NCBI RefSeq assembly: GCF_009183365.2 | Contig: NZ_CP068230.1 | Coordinates: forward strand, 1,951,001 to 2,015,000 | Source: Shewanella algae | Lineage (GTDB): Bacteria > Pseudomonadota > Gammaproteobacteria > Enterobacterales > Shewanellaceae | Length of the DNA: 64,000 bases | Direction: 5' to 3' | In this document: positions 9,408-18,000 of the stretch, in pieces | Position numbering within the stretch: the stretch's first letter is position 1 | Layout: each line of letters opens with the position of its first letter | The notes under the pieces: generated by a model | Told to the model about the DNA's origin: nothing | The model's database searches: none | The model's input: only the letters and a program-made list of their open reading frames with translations | Translations under genes and position numbers: made by a program

Positions 9408-9426
9408 TTTATTAAACATTAATAAA
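9408..9426. promoter_or_regulatory. Operator-like palindrome upstream of the GNAT gene
   Basis: TTTATTAA and TTAATAAA are perfect 8-bp inverted arms with a 3-base spacer, about 50 bases before the TTG start of the acetyltransferase gene. The site is very AT-rich, so chance is possible. No regulator can be named. Confidence 0.3.
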
Positions 9427-9475
9427 CTTTAGCCAACCTTAAGGCAACAAACTGAATAACAAGGAGTCGTTAATC

Positions 9476-9976
9476 TTGATTACCGAAAGCCCCAGATTAA
9501 TTTTGAGACAGTTCCGTGATGGTGATCAGCAGGCTTTATTTGCCATGAACAGTACTCCCGAAGTGCTGAGGTATATCCCCGGCGAGCCATTGAAGGATAT
9601 TGAAGAGGCCGCTCAGGTGCTTGAAAAGGTCATTTTTGCTGACTACCGCAAGTATGGCTATGGTCGCTGGGCAGTTGAGCATAAGGCCGATGGCAAGGTG
9701 ATAGGTTTTTGCGGCCCCAAGTTCCTGCCGGAGTTCGGCAAGGTTGAGTTGGGATACAGGTATCTGCCTGAATACTGGGGCCAGGGACTGGGTTATGAAG
9801 CCGCCAGCCATGCATTGCCAAAAATAAAAGCGATTTGCGCCGTGAATGAGTTGATAGCCCTGATCATGGATGGCAACCTGGGCTCGGAAGCGATAGCCCT
9901 CAAGTTGGGTATGCTGCCGCTGGAAGAAAGTGAACTGATGGGGCACAAGGTGAGGGTATTCAGCTGCAGCCTTTAG
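9476..9976 (+). CDS. GNAT family N-acetyltransferase (RimJ/RimL-like)
   Basis: 166 residues. The opening TESPRLILRQFRDGDQQALF and the mid part (GRWAVEHKADGKVIGFCG, ELGYRYLPEYWGQGLGYEA) are the usual RimJ/RimL-type motifs. The WGQGLGYEA loop is the acetyl-CoA pyrophosphate-binding turn. The start is TTG at 9476, with AAGGAG nine bases upstream. The substrate cannot be told from sequence; such enzymes acetylate protein N-termini, amino acids or antibiotics. It stands alone, convergent with tesA. Confidence 0.88.
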   Translation: MITESPRLILRQFRDGDQQALFAMNSTPEVLRYIPGEPLKDIEEAAQVLEKVIFADYRKYGYGRWAVEHKADGKVIGFCGPKFLPEFGKVELGYRYLPEYWGQGLGYEAASHALPKIKAICAVNELIALIMDGNLGSEAIALKLGMLPLEESELMGHKVRVFSCSL

Positions 9977-10023
9977 TCGTTTTTAGCTATGTCGTCCTGC
10001 GGCTATTATGTCCGGTGATTGCC

Positions 10024-10698
10024 TTATCCGCCTGTTGCCGGCGCAGATGCGTCTGTGGCAGGGGCTTTGATGGCTTCGATTGCCGATTCAACCCAGGGCA
10101 GCACAAAGGCGGTGATCTTGGGCTGGGCCTTTTCGTTCGGGTGCAGCCCATCGGCCTGCATCAACTCGGGGAAGGGCGCTATCTCTGTCATAAAGAAGGG
10201 CATCAGGGTGACGTTGGGCTGTTTGGCCAGGTCACTGTAAACGGCGCTGAAGGCGTTGGCATATCTGGGGCCGTAGTTTGGCGGCACCATGACTTCGGAA
10301 AGTAGCACCTTGGCGCCGGATTGATGAGCCAGCGCAATGATTTTTGTAAGATTGTTTTTCAGCTCTGTTGGCGGAAAGCCTCTCAGACCATCATTGCCGC
10401 CAAGCTCCACCAACAGCAGCGAGGGTTTTACCGACTCCAGCAACTGAGGCAATCTTCTGAGGCCACCGGCCGTGGTTTCGCCGCTGACAGAGGCATTAAC
10501 AATGTTATGCTCGGGTAAGGCTTGTCTCAGCCCTTCGACCCAACCCTGTTTCTCGGCCATGCCGTAACTGGCTCCCAGGCTGTCCCCCAGGATCAGTACA
10601 TCAGCGGCCTTGACGGGCAGCGCAGAGAACAAGAATATGACTGGTATCAATGCCAGCGGACGCAAGCATAAGGAAGCAATTTTGAAGAACAGTGCCAT
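10024..10698 (-). CDS. tesA: TesA, periplasmic acyl-CoA thioesterase I / lysophospholipase / arylesterase
   Basis: 224 residues in the SGNH hydrolase fold. Block I is LGDSLGASYG (nucleophile Ser), then SVSGETTAGG, block III ELGGNDGLRG and block V DGLHPNEKAQ with the catalytic Asp and His. The signal peptide (MALFFKIASLCLRPLALIPV up to ALPVKAADV) places it in the periplasm. ATG 10698 is chosen because it begins the signal peptide; the frame is open 34 codons further upstream without a signal. It is divergent from ybbA with overlapping 5' ends, as known for tesA-ybbA in E. coli. Confidence 0.93.
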   Translation of the reverse strand: MALFFKIASLCLRPLALIPVIFLFSALPVKAADVLILGDSLGASYGMAEKQGWVEGLRQALPEHNIVNASVSGETTAGGLRRLPQLLESVKPSLLLVELGGNDGLRGFPPTELKNNLTKIIALAHQSGAKVLLSEVMVPPNYGPRYANAFSAVYSDLAKQPNVTLMPFFMTEIAPFPELMQADGLHPNEKAQPKITAFVLPWVESAIEAIKAPATDASAPATGG

Positions 10699-11449
10699 TA
10701 AGGTTTCCCATCTCGTAAAAACTGTCACTACCCAGGAAGGTGACCTGACTATCCTGAGTGGCATCAATTTGGATGTCAAGCCGGGCCAGAGTGTGGCCAT
10801 TCTTGGGCCATCAGGCTCAGGTAAATCAACTCTGCTGGGCCTGCTGGCGGCATTGGATACCCCCTCGTCCGGTGAGATTTGGCTCGATGGCAGTGCCCTG
10901 GCCGGGCTGAATGAAGAGCAGAAGGCTGCGCTGCGTAAGCGGAAAGTCAGCTTTATTTTTCAGTCTTTTATGTTGGTTGATACCCTCAACGCCCTGGAAA
11001 ATGTCATGCTGCCGGCTGAACTTGCGGGTATCAAGGATGCCAGAGAGCGAGCCAAAGCCATGCTGGAGCGAGTTGGCCTCGGGCACAGGCTCAATCATTA
11101 CCCGAAACAGCTTTCCGGCGGTGAGCAGCAGCGGGTTGCTATCGCCAGAGCCTTTATCAGCGAACCCAAGGTGCTGTTTGCCGATGAACCCACGGGCAAC
11201 CTGGACAAACACAACGCCGACAGGGTTGCCGACATGCTGTTTGAGCTCAATCGCGAGAGTTCGACCACCTTGATTTTGGTGACCCATGATATGCAACTGG
11301 CTAGTCGTTGTGAGCGCCAGTTGGAGATGCACGAAGGGCGATTGTATGAACAGGGGCAGCAAACCCTGCCGGAAGAGGCCAGTTTGCATGAGGCCAAGAC
11401 AGAGAGCCAGGTGCCGGCGGCATCGGTAACAGCAGAGGAGGGGCGCTGA
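10682..11449 (+). CDS. ybbA: YbbA-type ABC transporter ATP-binding protein
   Basis: 255 residues if read from TTG 10682, which has AAGGAAG 6-7 bases upstream; an earlier ATG at 10610 would lie deep inside tesA on the other strand. It has Walker A GPSGSGKST, signature LSGGEQQR, Walker B VLFADEPTGNLD and the H-loop THD, typical of the LolD/MacB-like ATPases that work with FtsX-fold permeases. The tail after residue 230 is polar and non-conserved. Its stop overlaps the start of the permease gene by one base (TGATG), so the two are translationally coupled. The substrate of YbbAP is not firmly known; a lipid or membrane-peptide export role is an inference. Confidence 0.9.
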   Translation: MKNSAIKVSHLVKTVTTQEGDLTILSGINLDVKPGQSVAILGPSGSGKSTLLGLLAALDTPSSGEIWLDGSALAGLNEEQKAALRKRKVSFIFQSFMLVDTLNALENVMLPAELAGIKDARERAKAMLERVGLGHRLNHYPKQLSGGEQQRVAIARAFISEPKVLFADEPTGNLDKHNADRVADMLFELNRESSTTLILVTHDMQLASRCERQLEMHEGRLYEQGQQTLPEEASLHEAKTESQVPAASVTAEEGR

Positions 11450-13902
11450 TGGAATGGACGCTGGCATGGCGCCTGTTTCGCCGCGAGCTCAAGCAAGGGC
11501 AGTTGGTATTGATTGTGCTGGCCTTGACCCTGGCGGTGTTGTCTGTCACCGGTCTGGCCCGGGTCAGTGAGAGATTGCAGCTCGCCATCAATGGCCAGGC
11601 GGCCAAGTTTATTGCTGCCGACCGAATCATTAATTCACCCGTTCCCATAGATGCAGGCATACTGCAGCAGGCCAACGCGTTAGGGCTTAAGCAATCGCAG
11701 AGTTTGCAGTTCAACTCTATGGTTTACAGCGGCGATGCCTTTCAGTTGGTCACTGTCAGGGCCGTTGATAATGCCTATCCGCTCAAGGGCAAAATTGTCT
11801 TGCGTCAAGGAGAAACCAGTGCCTTGCCGCAGCCAGGTGAACTGTGGTTTGAAATGCGTCTTGGGGGCTTGCTGGGGTATCCCAAGAGTGTTGAGCTGGG
11901 TAACGCCCAGATGGCGCTGGCCAAGGAGATAGACAGGCTGCCCGATGCCGGTTTCAATCCATTTGCTTCTTCCCCCCTGGTGTTGATGCGCCTTGATGAT
12001 GTTGCGGCAACCGGGGTCATTCAACCCGGCAGCCGGGTGACATATCTTTATCAGTTTGTCGGGGATAACCAGGCGCTGAGCCGTTTTGAAGAATACGCCA
12101 AGCCACTGCTGACCAGTAGCCAACGTTGGGTTGATGTACAATCCGGCGATTCGCCGATTGCCGGGGCGGTGCAGCGGGCGGAGCGATTCTTGCTGCTGGC
12201 AAGCTTGCTGGGGATAGCCCTTGCCTGCGCCGCCATCGGCATTGCCGCCCAGCGTTATTGCCAGCGTCACTATGATGTGGTTGCCATGCTGAAAACCTTT
12301 GGCGCCAGTGCAAGACAAATCCGTTTATTGTTCGGTCTGCACCTGCTGCTGGTGACCTTTCTTGGAGTGATCTTGGGGATCTTCGGTGGCTTGGTGCTGG
12401 ATTCTCTCATCAGCCGAGCCTTGCCTGCGGAAATTGCCGCCTATTCTCCGCCTATGCTTAGACCGCTTCTCTTGGGGTTGGCTACAGGGTTTATCAGCGC
12501 CTTTATGTTCAGTGCCTATCCGCTGATGCGGCTGCTGGCTATTCCGCCGCTCAGGGTGTTGCAACGCCAGCTCGAAGGAATACGTCTGGGCATGTGGTTG
12601 CATCTGCTGCTGAGTTTGGCGGCCATGGGATTACTCGGCTGGCTCTACTCGCGCTCTTTGCCTTTGACCCTGACCGTGGTGGCCAGCGTGGTGTTGCTTG
12701 GTGTGCTGCTCAGCCTGATGGGTTTTTTGTTAATCCGCCTGGGGCAGAGTGTTGGCATGCGCACGACCAACCCCTTGTCGCTGGCACTGGCGGGCCTTCG
12801 GCGCCGCGCCAGACAAAACGCTGTACAACTGGTGGGCTTTTCCAGCGCCCTGGTGTTATTGCTGACCATAATGGCGTTGCGTCAGGACTTGCTCAGCGAA
12901 TGGCAGAAGCAGTTGCCTGAGGATGCGCCGAACTATTTCCTGGTTAACATAGCTCCGGACGAAGTAGAGCCGCTGGCGGACTTTATGGCTCAGCGCCAGA
13001 TTGCTGCCACAGATATCTATCCTGTCATCCGCGGTCGGCTCAGCGCTATCAATGGTGAGGAGGTGATCACTGCCGAAGAGCAGGAACAGGGGCAGAGAGG
13101 GCGCCTTGGGATTTCAAGGGAACTGAATCTCACCTGGCGAAATACCTTGCCGCCCAACAATGAGATCCTTGAGGGGCATTTTAATCGGCAAACCGATGAC
13201 GTGTCGGTGGAGTCCGGGGTGGCCGAGCGCTTGGGAATTACTGTCGGAGACAGCCTGAGTTTTGTTATCGATAACCAAACGCTGACCGTCAAAGTGGCCA
13301 GCATTCGTTCTGTGCAGTGGGAAACTCTGCAACCCAACTTCTTTATGATTTTCAGTCAGGAAGCCTTGGCCCCCTTTGCTTATACCTCCATGGCCAGTTT
13401 TCATCTGGATGATGGTCAAAAGGCCGTTGTACTTGAGCTTATCCGTAATTTCCCCACTGTCTCCATCATAGATGTGGGGGCCATGGTGACTCAGCTAAAA
13501 GAGATAGTAGCCCAGGTATCTTTGGCGCTGACGCTGGTGTTGGTGCTGGTGGTATTGGCCAGTGCCCTGGTGATGATAGCGCAGACCGAAGCCGGCATGG
13601 CCAGTCGCCAACGAGAACTGGCGGTTCTACGCACCTTTGGTGCGCCGGGAAGCTTGCTTAAGCTTGCCACGGCGTTGGAGTTTGCACTACTAGGTGCCGT
13701 GGCGGGCATTCTGGCGGTCACAGTGGCGGAGTTTGCGCTCTGGCTTTTGAAAACTCAGGTGTTTGAACTCAGAGTCAGCCCTCACTGGCAATGGTGGCTG
13801 TTGGCTCCCCTCAGTGGCGCCTTGTTGGTGGCACTGCTTGGCCTGTGGCGATGTCGCAGTCTGCTGCAAAAGTCCTGTGGTGAGCTGTTAAGGCTTGAGT
13901 AA
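11449..13902 (+). CDS. ybbP: YbbP-type ABC transporter permease (FtsX superfamily)
   Basis: 817 residues. An N-terminal helix (LVLIVLALTLAVLSVTGLA) is followed by a large periplasmic domain, then a core FtsX three-helix group (FLLLASLLGIALACAAIGIA to AFMFSAYPLMRLLAI). A middle pair of helices, a second periplasmic domain (residues about 490-680) and a second FtsX group near the C-terminus follow. FtsX motifs RQRELAVLRTFGA and DVVAMLKTFGASARQIR appear in both halves, as expected of a duplicated permease. It forms the ABC complex with the preceding ATPase. Confidence 0.9.
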   Translation: MEWTLAWRLFRRELKQGQLVLIVLALTLAVLSVTGLARVSERLQLAINGQAAKFIAADRIINSPVPIDAGILQQANALGLKQSQSLQFNSMVYSGDAFQLVTVRAVDNAYPLKGKIVLRQGETSALPQPGELWFEMRLGGLLGYPKSVELGNAQMALAKEIDRLPDAGFNPFASSPLVLMRLDDVAATGVIQPGSRVTYLYQFVGDNQALSRFEEYAKPLLTSSQRWVDVQSGDSPIAGAVQRAERFLLLASLLGIALACAAIGIAAQRYCQRHYDVVAMLKTFGASARQIRLLFGLHLLLVTFLGVILGIFGGLVLDSLISRALPAEIAAYSPPMLRPLLLGLATGFISAFMFSAYPLMRLLAIPPLRVLQRQLEGIRLGMWLHLLLSLAAMGLLGWLYSRSLPLTLTVVASVVLLGVLLSLMGFLLIRLGQSVGMRTTNPLSLALAGLRRRARQNAVQLVGFSSALVLLLTIMALRQDLLSEWQKQLPEDAPNYFLVNIAPDEVEPLADFMAQRQIAATDIYPVIRGRLSAINGEEVITAEEQEQGQRGRLGISRELNLTWRNTLPPNNEILEGHFNRQTDDVSVESGVAERLGITVGDSLSFVIDNQTLTVKVASIRSVQWETLQPNFFMIFSQEALAPFAYTSMASFHLDDGQKAVVLELIRNFPTVSIIDVGAMVTQLKEIVAQVSLALTLVLVLVVLASALVMIAQTEAGMASRQRELAVLRTFGAPGSLLKLATALEFALLGAVAGILAVTVAEFALWLLKTQVFELRVSPHWQWWLLAPLSGALLVALLGLWRCRSLLQKSCGELLRLE

Positions 13903-14066
13903 TGCCAGGGGATTGGTTGTCAGGCTATTTTTGTCGAACCATTTTTTGCCAGGCTCGGGTGGCGAATTACTGACCTTTTGCTGTTATTTTGAGCGCTGCT
14001 GGGGTAGTATTCCGGCTTTCTTTTGGACAGTGAAGGGATGCGCTGCAACAAGTGAGGTGAGGCAAG

Positions 14067-14285
14067 TTGACACTGATACTGGCAGGCGCTTTGGCTTTGG
14101 CGGGGACTCTGGGCGTCTCCGCTTACACTCTGGGACATTCAGCCTTCAAGGCGGGGATGGGGGTTAAACGTTGGGTGGCTGCCGGGTTGTTGCTGGGACC
14201 CGCTGCCATGTTGTTATTTAATGCACATAGGCAATTAGCGTACCGCAAAACCACTCGGCCCGGCGATAGCGAGCATTCCTTCTAG
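14067..14285 (+). CDS. Small membrane protein
   Basis: 72 residues from TTG 14067, with GAGG/GTGAGG upstream. Two hydrophobic stretches, LILAGALALAGTLGVSAYTL and WVAAGLLLGPAAMLLF, suggest a two-helix inner-membrane protein with a short polar tail. It lies 164 bases after ybbP on the same strand and before a bidirectional terminator, so it may be co-transcribed. Family not recognised. Confidence 0.6.
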   Translation: MTLILAGALALAGTLGVSAYTLGHSAFKAGMGVKRWVAAGLLLGPAAMLLFNAHRQLAYRKTTRPGDSEHSF

Positions 14286-14312
14286 AATCGTCTATTGATT
14301 CCAAATCACAGC

Positions 14313-14343
14313 AAAAGGGAGCATAAATGCTCCCTTGTTTTTT
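14313..14343. terminator. Bidirectional terminator
   Basis: AAGGGAGCAT and ATGCTCCCTT form a 10-bp stem with a 2-base loop (effectively 4), followed by TTGTTTTTT on the plus side and TTTTGC on the minus side. It ends both the small membrane protein gene and the repeat operon. Confidence 0.85.
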
Positions 14344-14353
14344 CGCTGTTTCA

Positions 14354-14470
14354 TCAGTTCCACCAACCTCTGGCAGGAACCACTTCCAGGTGGCACAGAC
14401 CCTCCGGCAGTTTCACCCGTTTACGCTCTGGTTTGGTCAGACCCAATAACTTCTTGATTGCTATGATCAT
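14354..14470 (-). CDS. 38-residue basic peptide, second gene of the repeat operon
   Basis: The minus strand gives a complete frame from ATG 14470 to TGA 14354: MIIAIKKLLGLTKPERKR, then VKLPEGLCHLEVVPARGWWN. AAGGGG stands 7 bases before the ATG, and the gap to the stop of the 13-residue-repeat gene is only 11 bases, so the two should be one operon. It has no signal peptide; it is rich in Lys and Arg, has one Cys and ends in WWN. Its short length hides it from usual length cut-offs. No family recognised. It could be a partner, chaperone or modification factor for the repeat protein, but that is only a guess from position. Confidence 0.6.
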   Translation of the reverse strand: MIIAIKKLLGLTKPERKRVKLPEGLCHLEVVPARGWWN

Positions 14471-14481
14471 ATTGGAACCCC

Positions 14482-14937
14482 TTACGCAATGCTCTTAACA
14501 GAGTTAACGACTTTGATATGTGGCACTGCTGCGACTTGAGTCTCCAGCACCTTGATGTGTGGCACAGCAGCAATTTGAGTATCCAGCACCTTGATGTGTG
14601 GCACCGCAGCGATCTGAGTATCCAGCACCTTGATGTGCGGTACTGCGGCAACTTGAGTATTCAGCACCTTGATGTGTGGTACTGCGGCAATTTGAGTATC
14701 CAGCACCTTGATGTGTGGTACTGCGGCAATTTGAGTATCCAGCACCTTGATGTGTGGTACAGCAGCAATTTGAGTCTCCAGCACCTTGATGTGTGGCACA
14801 GCAGCGACTTGAGTATCTAGCACCTTGATGTGTGGCACAGCAGCGACTTGGGTGTCCAGTACTTTAATGTGAGGGACGGCGGCAAAAGCCAGTGAACTGG
14901 TAACAACGGCGGCGGTAGCAAGTATTGATTTAATCAT
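14482..14937 (-). CDS. Secreted protein made of ten 13-residue tandem repeats
   Basis: 151 residues. A Sec signal peptide (MIKSILATAAVVTSSLAFA, cleavage likely after AFA) is followed almost at once by ten copies of AAVPHIKVLDTQ(V/I). Only two positions vary: V/I at the repeat joint, and D, E or N before TQ. The last copy ends VVNSVKSIA. The mature chain of about 132 residues is nothing but repeats. A GAGAGAG Shine-Dalgarno lies before ATG 14937, inside one arm of an inverted repeat. The DNA unit is 39 bp, so copy number can change without breaking the frame. Family unknown: it could be a beta-structured surface protein or a precursor cut into identical peptides. Confidence 0.75.
   Translation of the reverse strand: MIKSILATAAVVTSSLAFAAVPHIKVLDTQVAAVPHIKVLDTQVAAVPHIKVLETQIAAVPHIKVLDTQIAAVPHIKVLDTQIAAVPHIKVLNTQVAAVPHIKVLDTQIAAVPHIKVLDTQIAAVPHIKVLETQVAAVPHIKVVNSVKSIA
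14485..14886 (-). repeat. 39-bp tandem repeat array inside the secreted repeat gene
   Basis: Ten head-to-tail units of 39 bp, nine complete and the last one partial, differ from one another by a few substitutions, mostly synonymous or giving V/I and D/E/N changes. Because the unit is a multiple of three, other frames also look like repeated open frames; these are shadows. Confidence 0.9.
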
Positions 14938-14940
14938 TAT

Positions 14941-15003
14941 TTTATCTCTCTCAGGGTAGTGGTAACAGTCAGCGGTTAACTTCTTGACGCTGAGAGAGAT
15001 AAA
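14941..15003. promoter_or_regulatory. Inverted repeat in the leader of the repeat operon
   Basis: TTTATCTCTCTCAG (14941-14954) and CTGAGAGAGATAAA (14990-15003) are perfect 14-bp inverted arms. On the minus strand the downstream arm contains the GAGAGAG ribosome binding site of the repeat gene. A second hairpin, TCAGCG/CGCTGA (minus-strand sense; 14988-14993 with 14969-14974), shares bases with the first, so the two cannot form together. This may be an RNA switch or a DNA operator. Confidence 0.5.
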
Positions 15004-15018
15004 GCAGGAGTTATGCCA
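15003..15018 (-). promoter_or_regulatory. Possible sigma-54 type promoter of the repeat operon
   Basis: On the minus strand TGGCATAACTCCTGCT keeps the GG and GC doublets at the spacing of the -24/-12 consensus TGGCAC-N5-TTGCA, with two mismatches. Transcription would start near 14993. Only a candidate. Confidence 0.3.
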
Positions 15019-15090
15019 AAGTGTTATTTCAGTTTTAAATTGGTTTTATTTTGGCTTTTTATCGGTTTGTATACGGTTTGAATTTGGTTC

Positions 15091-18000
15091 TTAAATTGTA
15101 TTTTTCTTTCCTGTAAATGTGGGCAGATTTTGTTTCAGATACTCGGAAAACTCAGCTTCCGGTACGGCTTTGCTGTAAATAAACCCTTGTATTTCTTCAC
15201 AGTTTAACGCTTTTAAAATACTGAGTTGTGATGAGTCTTCCACGCCTTCTCCCACAACGGAAAGCCCCATATTGTGGGCTATGGTGATGATGGAATCGAC
15301 CATCTTTAGGTCTCTGTCAGACTTATCGATATCGTCGACAAAGGCTTTATCTATTTTCAAGCAGTGAATGGGGAATCGTTTCAGATAGGACAGAGATGAA
15401 TAGCCGGTACCAAAGTCATCGAGTGCCAGACAGACTCCCATTTTAGCCAGTTGTTGCATGACTTTAATGGCTTTTTCCGGATGCTTGATAACAGTCCCTT
15501 CGGTGATTTCCAGTTCCAGATTAGCCGGTGGCAGGCGGGTCAGACGTAAAATTGACGCGATTCTTTGCTGTAGATCGGGAAGCGCGAATTGTCGCGACGA
15601 CAAATTGACAGCCACACGGCCATCAAACAATCCCTGCTCACGCCACTGTTGGGCAGCAAAGCAGGCTTTTCGCATAACAAGGTCACCTATTTCAACAATC
15701 AGGCCGTTTTCCTCTGCCAGCGGAATAAAGTCATTGGGTGGGATCAATCCGTGTTGAGGATGATTCAAGCGAACCAAGGCTTCCATACCCGACACCAAAC
15801 CGCTGCGCAGGTTGATTTTTGGCTGGTAATAGACTTCAAACAGATCGTCTTTTAGGCCCTCTCGGATGAGATTTTCTACCTCCAACTGCCGGATTGCATT
15901 GCGGTTCAATGATTCTGAGTAGAACTGATAGCGGTTACCACCGGCAGACTTGGCATGGTACATGGCAATATCGGCCTTTCTCAGCAGCGCTTGCTCATTT
16001 TGCTCGTCTTCTGGATAAAGCACTATGCCTATGCTGACGCCGACAACCAGCTGTTCGCCTACCAGTTCAAAGGCTTGACCGAATGCGTCTATGACGCGGC
16101 TGGCTATCACTGCACTGGAACCTATATCGGGATTCTTGTCTACCAAAATGGCAAACTCATCACCACCGAGGCGATAAAGGTTGGTGTGTCCGGGTATAGA
16201 TTGCTGCAGCCTTTCTGCGACCAGGATCAAAAGCTCGTCACCTATTTGGTGACCAAGAGAGTCATTGATCTTTTTGAAATTATCCAGGTCAAGGACCATC
16301 AGAGTGTGGTGATGATCTTTTTTCACCAGGTTGCCTAGGGTGACTTGCAGGTTGGAGCGGTTGGGAAGACCGGTCAGGAGATCATTATTGGTGAGTTTGC
16401 GCAGCTCTTCTTCCTGCTGTTTACGACGGGAGATATCGGAAAACACCCCAACATAATGGGTCAGGATCCCTTGCTCATCGTAAATCGCATCTATGGTGAG
16501 TTCCATCAAGAACTCTGAACCGTCGCCCTTAATGGCTTCTATATCGTTGCTCCAGCGACCGTACTGCTGCAATAACTGTTTTATTTGTTGATTGTAATTG
16601 TCAGGATAACGGCTGAACTGCAGCGTTGTGCCGAGCAACTGGTTGCGGCTGTGTTGGGTTAGTTCACAGCAGGCTTCGTTAACCTCAACATAATGGAAAT
16701 CGGCATCCAGAATAAACATGCCTTCCGAGATATTCTCTATCGCCCGCTCGAACAGGCGCAGCTGCTCTTCTGCTGTCTTGAAACTGTTGATGTTTTTGAT
16801 GGTTCCCGTCATACGAAGGGCATTGTCATGCTCATCCCGCTCAACAATTTTGGCCCTGTCGAGGATCCACAGCCACTCACCACTCTTGCTTTTGACTCTG
16901 TAGGTTGCTTCGAAATGATCTGTTTCACCGTAAAAATGTTTATTGAGTGCTTCTCTTACCCGCTCTCTATCTTGAGGGTGTATATTGCTCTCTTCACCAT
17001 GGTGGCCGGAGCGCTGGCCGTCGCGGGGAAATTCGAGAGAACCCCAGATATTGGAGCGGTATATCTGCCCAGTTTCTATATCCCAGTCCCACATCTCATC
17101 ACCGCTACCCCAGAGGGAGAGCTTTAGACGCTCCTCACTCAAGGCTATTTGACGCTGGATCTCTCTCTTGCGCAGCACGGCTTTGGTGATAGCCGTCAGT
17201 ATCAGCAGTATCGCCAATACATAGAGAGTTTTGGCAAGCGTGGAAAGCCACCAAGGAGGGGTTATTTCAATTTGCAGTGTTCTGGTGATGCCTTGTTGCT
17301 GAGTCAAAGGATTAATCGCATAAACATGAAAGTTATAGGTACCAGGAGATAAGTTGGTGTAGGTTGCTGAGTTCGTTCCTTTCGATGAAATCCAGTCATC
17401 AGAAAGTCCCTCCATGCTATACATGAATTCGATATTATCTATATCGCTGCTAGGCGCACTGAATTTTAGAGTAAAAGGGTAGTCTGAATGCTTTAATACG
17501 ACTTTTTCTGTATGTTGAATAGACTTATCCAGTACACCGTCACCAACACTCTCCTCTATGTTGAATATGAGTAGGGAGTCAATGGTTGGAATGATTCTTT
17601 CTTGAGAGTTTATATACTCAGATAGCTCGCTTATATCTAGTATACTTACGCCTGAGTTACCCCCGAATAGTAATTTGTTGTTAATTATAACGCCACTTTG
17701 AGAGTTGTATTCCAACTGAGCGCCATAACTCGAATTGATTACAAACTCTTGGTTGTCTTTAAACACTACAACTTCTTTTATTGATGATGCGGCAATTAAT
17801 TCATCTGTTGCGACAATTGAGAAAATGGATTTATTGTTAGAATAAAATAATGAAGTGTTTTCCCCATCATATCTAAGTATGTTTTTAGGCGTGCCAAAAT
17901 AAACGCTATTCTTATTTGCTGACAAGCAGAAAACCATATCATGAGAATAAATGTTATTGATACCACTACTATCTTTTTTATACAGGCCACCTTGTGTTGC

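Noticed and set aside
13895..14167. 90-codon frame after ybbP
   Set aside because: It overlaps the better supported 72-residue membrane protein and has an unnatural composition.
14518..14820. Repeat-coded open frames on the plus strand and in another minus frame
   Set aside because: They arise because the repeat unit is a multiple of three; only the frame with a signal peptide and ribosome binding site is credible.
14485..14886. CRISPR-like regular repeat array
   Set aside because: Units of 39 bp abut without unique spacers and code for a regular protein repeat; no cas gene is near.
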